19,487 bases of DNA from Clostridia bacterium (GTDB lineage Bacteria; Bacillota; Clostridia; Oscillospirales; CAG-272): positions 1 through 19,487 of the forward strand of contig JAKSPV010000010.1 in assembly GCA_024404475.1 (NCBI GenBank), read 5' to 3'. Below are positions 8,072-13,212 of the stretch, in pieces. Below the pieces are notes generated by a model, which was not told where the DNA came from, searched no databases, and worked only from the letters and a program-made list of their open reading frames with translations. The translations under genes were made by a program, and so were the position numbers. Numbering within the stretch: the stretch's first letter is position 1; the number at the start of each line of letters is the position of its first letter.

Positions 8072-8524
8072 ATGAAATGCCCCGTTTGCGGTTTCCAGGA
8101 CAGCAAAGTGCTCGATTCCCGCCCCGTTGAAGAAAATAACTCGATCCGCCGCCGCCGCGAATGTCTGCAATGCCAGAACCGCTTCACGACGTACGAGGTC
8201 ATCGACGTCTTCCAGCCGATCGTCGTCAAGAAGGACGGCACGAAGGAATATTTCGACAAGAACAAGCTCCTCGCCGGGCTCATGCGCGCCTGCCAGAAGC
8301 GTCCCGTGGACGCCGAGCAGATCGCCGCGGAGATCGAGAGCGAGATTTTGAACTCGCTCCGCCGCGAAATCACCTCGCAGGAGATCGGCGAGCTCGCCAT
8401 GCAGAAGCTGAAAAAGTACGACGATGTCGCGTACGTGCGTTTCGCGTCGGTCTACCGCGAGTTCAAGGACGTAGAATCGTTCATGACCGAGCTCGAGGCG
8501 CTCCGCGAGAACGCGAAAAAATAA
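8072..8524 (+). CDS. nrdR: Transcriptional repressor NrdR
   Basis: This is a 150-residue protein of the usual NrdR length. The N-terminal zinc ribbon is CPVC (Cys3, Cys6) and CLQC (Cys31, Cys34), with SIRRRREC between them. Residues about 49-139 form the ATP-cone domain that senses ATP/dATP, beginning VVKKDGTKEYFDKNKLL. NrdR represses ribonucleotide reductase genes by binding NrdR boxes; none of its usual targets lies in this window. AAAGGA (8054-8059) sits about 12 bases before the ATG, a rather long gap. No clear terminator separates it from the tRNA-Ser promoter just downstream. Confidence 0.97.
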   Translation: MKCPVCGFQDSKVLDSRPVEENNSIRRRRECLQCQNRFTTYEVIDVFQPIVVKKDGTKEYFDKNKLLAGLMRACQKRPVDAEQIAAEIESEILNSLRREITSQEIGELAMQKLKKYDDVAYVRFASVYREFKDVESFMTELEALRENAKK

Positions 8525-8552
8525 AAAAGTTGCGCCGCCGACAAAAAATCCC

Positions 8553-8581
8553 TTGCAAAACGCGGCGGGATATGCTATACT
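8553..8581 (+). promoter_or_regulatory. Promoter of tRNA-Ser
   Basis: TTGCAA (8553-8558), 17 bp, TATACT (8576-8581) with TGC directly upstream (extended -10). The start site would be near 8588, at the foot of a 9 bp hairpin (8587-8595 with 8600-8608, GAGA loop). Confidence 0.75.
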
Positions 8582-8616
8582 AATCCCCGCACGGAGAGAT
8601 CCGTGCGGAACCATAC

Positions 8617-8705
8617 GGACAGGTATCGAAGTGGTTATAACGGCCCTGACTCGAAATCAGGTGTACAGCAATGTACCGAGGGTTCGAATCCCTCCCTGTC
8701 CGCCA
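8617..8705 (+). tRNA. tRNA-Ser (anticodon CGA)
   Basis: This class II tRNA has a seven-pair acceptor stem (8617-8623 with 8695-8701), discriminator G8702 and an encoded CCA (8703-8705). The anticodon loop CTCGAAA gives CGA at 8652-8654, which reads UCG. A long variable arm with a GTAC/GTAC stem follows, and the T arm is GAGGG-TTCGAAT-CCCTC. All stems pair well. It has its own promoter and terminator, so it is a single-gene unit between nrdR and a lipoprotein gene. Confidence 0.95.
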
Positions 8706-8710
8706 GAAAA

Positions 8711-8739
8711 AAGGCACCCCTGGCGGGTGCCCTTTTTTA
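8711..8739 (+). terminator. Terminator of tRNA-Ser
   Basis: GGCACCC (8713-8719) pairs with GGGTGCC (8725-8731) around a CTGGC loop, followed by a C and six T. Confidence 0.85.
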
Positions 8740-8747
8740 TGGTTGCA

Positions 8748-8760
8748 GAGGGATTCGAAC
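8748..8760 (-). repeat. Inverted copy of the tRNA-Ser T arm beyond its terminator
   Basis: The minus strand here reads GTTCGAATCCCTC, identical over 13 bases to the tRNA-Ser T arm at 8682-8694. It continues as TGCAACCA, so it looks like the 3' end of a tRNA in antisense. No complete tRNA can be folded around it. Confidence 0.6.
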
Positions 8761-8798
8761 GGGCGCGGAGTGACTGTGCCGCCCCCGCTGATTTTTTC

Positions 8799-8826
8799 TT
8801 GCATTTTCCGAAAAACGTGCTATAAT
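8799..8826 (+). promoter_or_regulatory. Promoter of the small lipoprotein gene
   Basis: TTGCAT (8799-8804), 16 bp, consensus TATAAT (8821-8826) with an extended TGC. It lies 37 bp before the ATG at 8864. Confidence 0.75.
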
Positions 8827-8863
8827 GATATCGACCCATAAAAATAACCGGAGGTTTCATGAA

Positions 8864-9403
8864 ATGAAAAAGATCATCAGTCTCATCCTCGTCGCCGCGA
8901 TGCTCGCCGTTTCTCTCTCCGCGTGCAGTTTTCTGCCCGATGATTTCAGTCTTTCCGACATTTTCGGCTTCATCCAGAATCTTGACACGGATGAGTCCGA
9001 CACGGACGCGCCCGACACCGATCCCGTCGGCACCGAAACGCACGCGCCCGATACCGACACGCCCGACACGGACAAACCCGCTGAGCCCGCGTTCAAGCTC
9101 AACGTAACCGAGACCGACACGCAGTTCATCTGGGAGATCGCCGGCAACACCTTCGTCGTCATCACCCACGACGGCACAAACGTCACCGCGTGCGACACCT
9201 ACCTTGACCTCGGCAGCGAGGAAGAAGCAAAATCGACCGCCGACGCGCTGCGTCCGATCGTCGTCATGGAAGGTTCCGCCGTCAAGGACCTTTACGCAAA
9301 GGGCACCTACCTCGTGTACATTTACAACGAAGACGCCTTCATCTTCCACACCTACGAAGAAGCGAAAACCGCTTTCGACGCTGCGGCCCAGATGGCTCAG
9401 TAA
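8864..9403 (+). CDS. Small lipoprotein with Asp/Thr-rich linker, unknown function
   Basis: This 179-residue protein has a signal peptide and a clear lipobox LSAC (Cys21). I chose ATG 8864 because GGAGG (8850-8854) is nine bases upstream and the frame further upstream overlaps the promoter. After the lipid anchor, about residues 45-70 form a low-complexity spacer of DTDxP-like repeats (for example APDTDTPDTDKP), typical of a cell-wall-spanning linker. About residues 72-179 form a compact mixed alpha/beta domain containing FIWEIAGNTFVVITHDG and FIFHTYEEAKTAFD, which I do not recognise. It is monocistronic, with its own promoter and terminator. It is probably anchored to the outer face of the membrane. 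Confidence 0.85.
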   Translation: MKKIISLILVAAMLAVSLSACSFLPDDFSLSDIFGFIQNLDTDESDTDAPDTDPVGTETHAPDTDTPDTDKPAEPAFKLNVTETDTQFIWEIAGNTFVVITHDGTNVTACDTYLDLGSEEEAKSTADALRPIVVMEGSAVKDLYAKGTYLVYIYNEDAFIFHTYEEAKTAFDAAAQMAQ

Positions 9404-9414
9404 AACAGCAACGG

Positions 9415-9442
9415 AAAATCCCGCCCTGCGGCGGGATTTTTT
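9415..9442 (+). terminator. Terminator of the small lipoprotein gene
   Basis: An 11 bp perfect stem (9415-9425 with 9430-9440) and a CTGC loop run into a T tract. Confidence 0.9.
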
Positions 9443-9461
9443 CTTTTCGCCTTTTTCCCCC

Positions 9462-9490
9462 TTGCAACGCAGGAAAAACCGTGCTACAAT
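9462..9490 (+). promoter_or_regulatory. Promoter of the aquaporin gene
   Basis: TTGCAA (9462-9467), 17 bp, TACAAT (9485-9490) with an extended TGC. The leader holds a six-pair GGGCGC/GCGCCC hairpin (9507-9521) before the Shine-Dalgarno site GGAGGAGG (9533-9540). Confidence 0.75.
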
Positions 9491-9547
9491 GGGTTTACAC
9501 GGTAAAGGGCGCTCCGCGCCCGCCGAATTTTTGGAGGAGGCTTTCTC

Positions 9548-10228
9548 ATGAAGTCCTTTAAGAAGTACCTCGCAGAGTTTATCGGCACTTTCGTGCTCGT
9601 GCTGTTCGCGTGCGGCGTCGCTGCCGTCACCGGCTGCAAGTTCCCGGAAGCCGGCTATGTCGCTACCGCCCTTGCCTTCGGTCTCGTCATCGTTGCGATG
9701 GCATACTCGATCGGCAACGTCTCCGGCTGCCACATCAACCCCGCCGTTTCGATCGCCATGCTGATCAGCGGCAAGCTGTCCGTTAAGGATTTCTTCGGCT
9801 ACATCATCGCTCAGTTCGCAGGCGCTATCGCCGGTGCGGCTGTGCTGATGGCAATCATCGGTAAAGACAGCGGCCTCGGCACCAACGGTCTTTACAACGG
9901 CGACATCTGGCTCTCTCTCCTCATCGAAGTCATCCTGACCTTCGTGTTCGTCATCGCCATCCTCGGCGTGACCTCCAAGGTCGAGAACGGCTCCGTCGCC
10001 GGTCTCGTGATCGGTCTCTCGCTCGTTCTCGTTCACCTTCTCGGCATCCCGTTCACCGGCACGTCCGTCAACCCGGCCCGCAGCTTCGGTCCGGCCCTCT
10101 TCGTCGGCGGCGACGCTCTCTCGAACGTCTGGGTGTTCATCGTTGCTCCGCTGGTCGGCGGTGCGCTCGCAGCTCTCGTCTACAAGTTCCTGACCTGCTG
10201 CTGCAAGAAAGACAAAAAGGAAGACTGA
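9548..10228 (+). CDS. aqpZ: Aquaporin Z-type water channel (MIP family)
   Basis: This 226-residue polytopic membrane protein has six predicted membrane spans and both MIP half-helices: HINPAV (NPA at 64-66) and SVNPARS (NPA at 175-177). The selectivity-filter residues match E. coli AqpZ: Phe44, His163 (HLLGIP), Thr172 and Arg178. This points to a strict water channel rather than a glycerol facilitator. The C-terminus is a short CCCKKDKKED tail. GGAGGAGG lies seven bases before the ATG. Codons such as GCT and CTG are more frequent here than in neighbouring genes, which may reflect higher expression. The gene stands alone between its own promoter and terminator. Confidence 0.95.
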   Translation: MKSFKKYLAEFIGTFVLVLFACGVAAVTGCKFPEAGYVATALAFGLVIVAMAYSIGNVSGCHINPAVSIAMLISGKLSVKDFFGYIIAQFAGAIAGAAVLMAIIGKDSGLGTNGLYNGDIWLSLLIEVILTFVFVIAILGVTSKVENGSVAGLVIGLSLVLVHLLGIPFTGTSVNPARSFGPALFVGGDALSNVWVFIVAPLVGGALAALVYKFLTCCCKKDKKED

Positions 10229-10245
10229 TTCCCTACCGAAAAAAG

Positions 10246-10270
10246 AGCCCGCCTCACGGCGGGCTTTTTT
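10246..10270 (+). terminator. Terminator of aqpZ
   Basis: AGCCCGCC (10246-10253), TCAC loop, GGCGGGCT (10258-10265), then T to 10270. Confidence 0.9.
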
Positions 10271-10320
10271 CATGCGTTTTGCGCCGGGCTGCCACCGGTA
10301 AAAATTTTTTCAAAATTCCC

Positions 10321-10349
10321 TTGACAAGCGCGGCGTTGTGTGGTACGCT
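10321..10349 (+). promoter_or_regulatory. Promoter of the YtrA-type operon
   Basis: TTGACA (10321-10326), 17 bp, then a weak TACGCT -10 (10344-10349). A consensus -35 with a poor -10 suits a regulated promoter. Confidence 0.6.
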
Positions 10350-10351
10350 TG

Positions 10352-10372
10352 TATTAGTTCAATAGGACAATA
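10352..10372 (+). promoter_or_regulatory. Candidate GntR/YtrA operator
   Basis: An imperfect dyad, TATT-A-GTTC-AATA-GGAC-AATA, lies exactly over the expected start site of the operon that encodes a YtrA-family repressor, so autoregulation is plausible. The assignment rests on position and partial symmetry only. Confidence 0.4.
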
Positions 10373-10394
10373 TGACAAAAAGAGGAGTTCCGAC

Positions 10395-10811
10395 GTGAAA
10401 CATATCCGTCTGAAAGCCGCGTTGCTCGCCGCTCTGATGCTCGTGACAGTCCTCGCCGTCAGCGCCTGCTCGTTCCTTGCCCCCGAGGACGTCGAGGAGA
10501 TCACGACGCAGATGCTCGACCGCATCCTCATCGCCGACGCGGACGGCGCGTACGCCCTGCTCGACGGCGTAGAGCGCGAGGAATTTGATCCCGTTTTTGA
10601 AAAATGGGTGCTGCTCTTTGACGGCACGGACGGCTATGCGATCCAGGCGATCAGCTTCAACATCAAATCCGGGATCGTCGGCGGCGTGACAACGAAGCAG
10701 GTCACCTATCTTCTGACGCTGAACGGTCAGGACGGCTCCTACACCGTGACCAGCAACATTTCTTCCGACGTGCCCGGGAAGCTGATCGGCTTCTCAATCT
10801 CGGTCGGGTAA
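10395..10811 (+). CDS. Small lipoprotein, first gene of the YtrA-type operon
   Basis: This is a 138-residue protein starting at GTG 10395, with AGAGGAG about eight bases upstream; an upstream in-frame ATG at 10338 overlaps the promoter and is rejected. It has a signal peptide with lipobox VSAC (Cys25). The mature part has a leading helix (EDVEEITTQMLDRILIADAD) followed by alternating strands, a layout reminiscent of small NTF2-like lipoproteins, but I cannot assign a family. It lies 17 nt before the GntR gene and shares its promoter. It may be an accessory surface protein for the ABC exporter, which is inference from position. Confidence 0.85.
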   Translation: MKHIRLKAALLAALMLVTVLAVSACSFLAPEDVEEITTQMLDRILIADADGAYALLDGVEREEFDPVFEKWVLLFDGTDGYAIQAISFNIKSGIVGGVTTKQVTYLLTLNGQDGSYTVTSNISSDVPGKLIGFSISVG

Positions 10812-10828
10812 ACAAAAGGAGGTATCCC

Positions 10829-11206
10829 ATGGCGTGGAAATTTGACCCGGAACGCCCGATCTATCTGCAGATCTCCGAGCGTCTGACGGCAGAGATCGTC
10901 AGCGGACGCTGGCCGGCAGGCACGAAAGTGCCGACGGTGCGCGATCTGGCACTCGACGCGGGCGTCAACCCCAACACGGCGCAGCGCGCGCTTTCCGAAA
11001 TGGAGCGTGACGGCTACCTCGAAACGCGCCGCGGTGACGGCAGATACGTCACCGAACGTGACTCGGAGGTACAGCGGCAGCGCCGCGAAACACTTGCCCG
11101 GCGAAGTGCCACGTTCGTCGGCGACATGAAAGCCCTCGGCTTCTCCGACGCGGAGATCCTCGAGGCGGCAGAATTTGCTTTGAAGGGAGACACTTCTCAT
11201 GAGTGA
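10829..11206 (+). CDS. GntR-family transcriptional regulator, YtrA subfamily
   Basis: This 125-residue protein has an N-terminal winged helix-turn-helix (about 10-75): PIYLQISERL, then GTKVPTVRDLALDAGVNPNT and a wing RRGDGRYV. The remaining 45 residues are a short helical dimerisation tail, the hallmark of the YtrA subfamily, with no ligand-binding domain. Members repress their own operon, which encodes an ABC exporter, often until cell-envelope stress or antibiotics appear. AAAGGAGG precedes the ATG by six bases, and the stop overlaps the start of the ATPase gene by 8 nt. The likely operator lies upstream of the operon at 10352-10372. Confidence 0.93.
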   Translation: MAWKFDPERPIYLQISERLTAEIVSGRWPAGTKVPTVRDLALDAGVNPNTAQRALSEMERDGYLETRRGDGRYVTERDSEVQRQRRETLARRSATFVGDMKALGFSDAEILEAAEFALKGDTSHE

Positions 11207-11906
11207 TCTGATTCTCGAAACACGCGCGCTCTCGAAGCGCTACCAGAAAGTCGGCGCGCCCGCCCTCTGGAACGTCGATCTCGAGGTGCGGAAAGGACGC
11301 ATCGTCGGCCTGCTCGGCCCGAACGGCAGCGGCAAGACGACGCTCATCAAAATGATCGCCGGTCTGCTCACGCCGACCTCCGGCGAGCTTCTGATCGACG
11401 GCAAGGCGCCCGGCACCGAAACGAAAGCGATCGTTTCCTACCTGCCCGACCACAACTTCCTGACCGGCTGGATGACCGTCGAAGACACGATCAACTACCA
11501 CGCCGACTTCTTCGCGGACTTCCGCCGTGACCGCGCGCTCGACATGACGGGCCGGCTCGGTCTCGACCTCCGGCAGAAGACGAAGACGCTCTCCAAGGGC
11601 AACCAGGAAAAACTCGAACTGATCCTCTGCATGAGCCGCGACGCCGGGCTTTACCTGCTCGACGAGCCGATCGCCGGCGTTGACCCCGCGACGCGCGACT
11701 ACATTCTCCAGACGATCCTCTCGAACTACACCGAGAACTCGACCGTTCTGATCTCGACGCACCTCATCGCCGACGTCGAGCCCGCGCTCGAAGACGTGAT
11801 CTTCCTGCGCGAAGGCAGGATTCTCCTCCAGAGCACCGTTGACGACATCCGCGAAAAAGAAGGCAAGAGCGTGGATGAGTATTTCCGGGAGGTATTCAAA
11901 TGGTAA
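11199..11906 (+). CDS. ABC transporter ATP-binding protein (YtrB/BcrA-like)
   Basis: This 235-residue ATPase has Walker A GPNGSGKTT (40-48, Lys46), a signature LSKGNQ (131-136) in place of LSGGQ, Walker B LYLLDEP (151-157, Glu156) and a switch His188 (STH). The Q-loop position reads SYLPDHN, with no glutamine, as seen in relatives of this regulator-linked family. Catalytic residues are intact. The start overlaps the regulator stop by 8 nt and its own stop overlaps the permease start by 7 nt, implying translational coupling. With the permease it should form a homodimeric exporter; the substrate is unknown, and envelope-active compounds are a guess by family. Confidence 0.95.
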   Translation: MSDLILETRALSKRYQKVGAPALWNVDLEVRKGRIVGLLGPNGSGKTTLIKMIAGLLTPTSGELLIDGKAPGTETKAIVSYLPDHNFLTGWMTVEDTINYHADFFADFRRDRALDMTGRLGLDLRQKTKTLSKGNQEKLELILCMSRDAGLYLLDEPIAGVDPATRDYILQTILSNYTENSTVLISTHLIADVEPALEDVIFLREGRILLQSTVDDIREKEGKSVDEYFREVFKW

Positions 11907-12730
11907 AGAAACTTTTTAAGTATGAGTGGATCTCCGGGCGGCGCTTCATCGTTCCGCTCTCCCTCGTCGTCCTCGGGCTCGCCGTCCTCGGCCGGCTCGT
12001 CTACCTCTTCGATCCGTCCGAGATCTCGTTTGTGCCGCTCTCCATCGTGCTCTCCCTCTCGCAGGGGCTTGTCAGCTTCTTCAACGTCCTCGGCGTCGGC
12101 GCTTTGTTCATCGTCTCGGAGATCATGCTCATCATCCGCTTCTACCGGAACATCGTCGGGCAGGAGGGCTACCTCACGATGACGCTCCCCGTGACGCCCG
12201 GCACACACGTCCTCGTCAAGACCGTCTTCTCCGTCATCGTCTCGCTCTGGAACGTTATCGTCTCCGCCTGCGCGCTCCTGATCCTCGGCATCGGCACGAA
12301 CGTCGAAATGGAGATTCTGAACGACCTCTATTTCGCCGCCTCCTCGATTATTGAAAGTCTCGGCGCCGTCAACTTCGCGTTCTACATCGTCGAGGGCTTC
12401 ATCGCGCTCGTCGCGCTCTTTTTCTTTCAGTTCTCGCTGCTCTACGCCTGCATCTCGGTCGGCCAGCTGCTGAAAAAGCACCGCGTCCTCGGCGCCGTCC
12501 TCGCTTATATCGCCTGGTACCTCTTCACACAGATCCTCGGCCTCATCTTCACGTTCAGCATGTTCTTCCTCGAAGGCCCGATCGAAACGCTCTTCGACAT
12601 CATCGTCCAGGGTCCGGCATTCTGGCTCCACGCCTCGATCGTCTTCTTCATTCTCCTCTACGCCGCCCTGTCGCTCGCGTTCTTCGCGATCTCCCGCCAC
12701 ATGCTGACGAAAAAGCTCAATCTGGAATGA
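11900..12730 (+). CDS. ABC transporter permease, ABC-2 type
   Basis: This 276-residue integral membrane protein starts at an ATG overlapping the ATPase stop, with GGGAGGT about six bases upstream. The N-terminus MVKKLFKYEW is typical of ABC-2 permeases. About six hydrophobic segments follow (near 17-35, 50-80, 104-130, 155-182, 195-220 and 240-262). The cytoplasmic-looking loop RFYRNIVGQEGYLTMTLPVT resembles the conserved loop of these exporters. It is the last gene of the YtrA-type operon and is followed by a strong terminator. Confidence 0.9.
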   Translation: MVKKLFKYEWISGRRFIVPLSLVVLGLAVLGRLVYLFDPSEISFVPLSIVLSLSQGLVSFFNVLGVGALFIVSEIMLIIRFYRNIVGQEGYLTMTLPVTPGTHVLVKTVFSVIVSLWNVIVSACALLILGIGTNVEMEILNDLYFAASSIIESLGAVNFAFYIVEGFIALVALFFFQFSLLYACISVGQLLKKHRVLGAVLAYIAWYLFTQILGLIFTFSMFFLEGPIETLFDIIVQGPAFWLHASIVFFILLYAALSLAFFAISRHMLTKKLNLE

Positions 12731-12741
12731 TCCAAACCGGT

Positions 12742-12770
12742 AAAAAGGACGGCTCCGGCCGTCCTTTTTC
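12742..12770 (+). terminator. Terminator of the YtrA-type operon
   Basis: A 12 bp stem (12742-12753 with 12758-12769), TCCG loop and five terminal T. Confidence 0.9.
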
Positions 12771-12786
12771 TTCGCCGAAACGCCGC

Positions 12787-12815
12787 TTGACAAACCGCCC
12801 GGCGCGTGATACAAT
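12787..12815 (+). promoter_or_regulatory. Promoter of the CAT tRNA
   Basis: TTGACA (12787-12792), 17 bp, TACAAT (12810-12815) with an extended TGA. This is nearly consensus, as expected for a stable RNA. Confidence 0.8.
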
Positions 12816-12827
12816 AGCGAAAGATAC

Positions 12828-12904
12828 GGGCCATTAGCTCAGTTGGTCAGAGCTCCCGGCTCATAACCGGTTGGTCCTGGGTTCGAGTCCCCGATGGCCC
12901 ACCA
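12828..12904 (+). tRNA. tRNA with CAT anticodon: elongator Met or, more likely, tRNA-Ile2
   Basis: A 77-base cloverleaf with acceptor GGGCCAT/ATGGCCC, discriminator A12901 and an encoded CCA. The D arm is intact, and the anticodon loop CTCATAA gives CAT at 12862-12864. By anticodon alone it is tRNA-Met, but acceptor pairs C4-G69 and C5-G68 are known TilS determinants of tRNA-Ile2, whose C34 becomes lysidine. The body also looks like Bacillus tRNA-Ile2. Two stem mismatches are visible: C12855/T12871 in the anticodon stem and T12878/C12892 in the T stem. Confidence 0.9.
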
Positions 12905-12905
12905 T

Positions 12906-12940
12906 ATCAAAAGGACGGCGCTTTGCGCCGTCCTTTTGAT
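12906..12940 (+). terminator. Terminator of the CAT tRNA
   Basis: A perfect 16 bp palindromic stem (12906-12921 with 12925-12940) around TTT. The A-rich and T-rich arms would allow termination in both directions. Confidence 0.85.
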
Positions 12941-12955
12941 TTAACGAGTTGTAAC

Positions 12956-13107
12956 GGACTCGAACCCGACCTGCGGAGCAGGTCTAAGGAGCTGCGTGCA
13001 GAAACGAGCGGCAAAGAAAGTGGATCGGCAGCGACCGGGTTCAGAGTTCCCTTTGCCGCCCCGTCCGAAGGGTTCGGGGTGCAGGGCGCTTTTCCAAAAA
13101 AGCGCCC
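12956..13107. repeat. Gene-free stretch with inverted T-arm copy and nested inverted repeats
   Basis: The stretch 12941-13131 holds no credible gene. Minus strand 12967-12956 reads GGGTTCGAGTCC, identical to the T arm of the preceding tRNA. Then come CGGCAAAG/CTTTGCCG (13009-13016 with 13051-13058), CCGAA/TTCGG near 13065-13077, and a perfect 10 bp hairpin GGGCGCTTTT/AAAAGCGCCC (13084-13093 with 13098-13107). Parts recur at 19194-19202 and 19364-19475, so it looks like a copy of a dispersed intergenic repeat. Confidence 0.55.
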
Positions 13108-13131
13108 CGGGAATCCCCCGTTCTCCCCCTC

Positions 13132-13160
13132 TTGACGGCGCGCGAAAAAGGTTGTATAAT
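13132..13160 (+). promoter_or_regulatory. Promoter of the M23-like gene
   Basis: TTGACG (13132-13137), 17 bp, consensus TATAAT (13155-13160). Confidence 0.75.
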
Positions 13161-13212
13161 GAATATGATCCACTATCAGCCGCGCGGCTGAATCCCCGAA
13201 AGGAGGGTGAAC

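Noticed and set aside
8580..8804. Minus-strand frame containing GRDSNPR
   Set aside because: This is the familiar spurious translation of the antisense of a tRNA T arm; the locus is tRNA-Ser.
8950..9090. DTD-rich repeats in the lipoprotein as a possible CRISPR or tandem-repeat array
   Set aside because: The repeats are short, degenerate and in frame; they encode a cell-wall linker.
9507..9521. GC hairpin in the aqpZ leader as a possible riboswitch
   Set aside because: It is only six pairs with a three-base loop, with no alternative terminator or anti-terminator arrangement.
12907..13173. Small frames on both strands downstream of the CAT tRNA
   Set aside because: They translate the terminator, the antisense tRNA fragment and repeat hairpins, with no ribosome site or domain.
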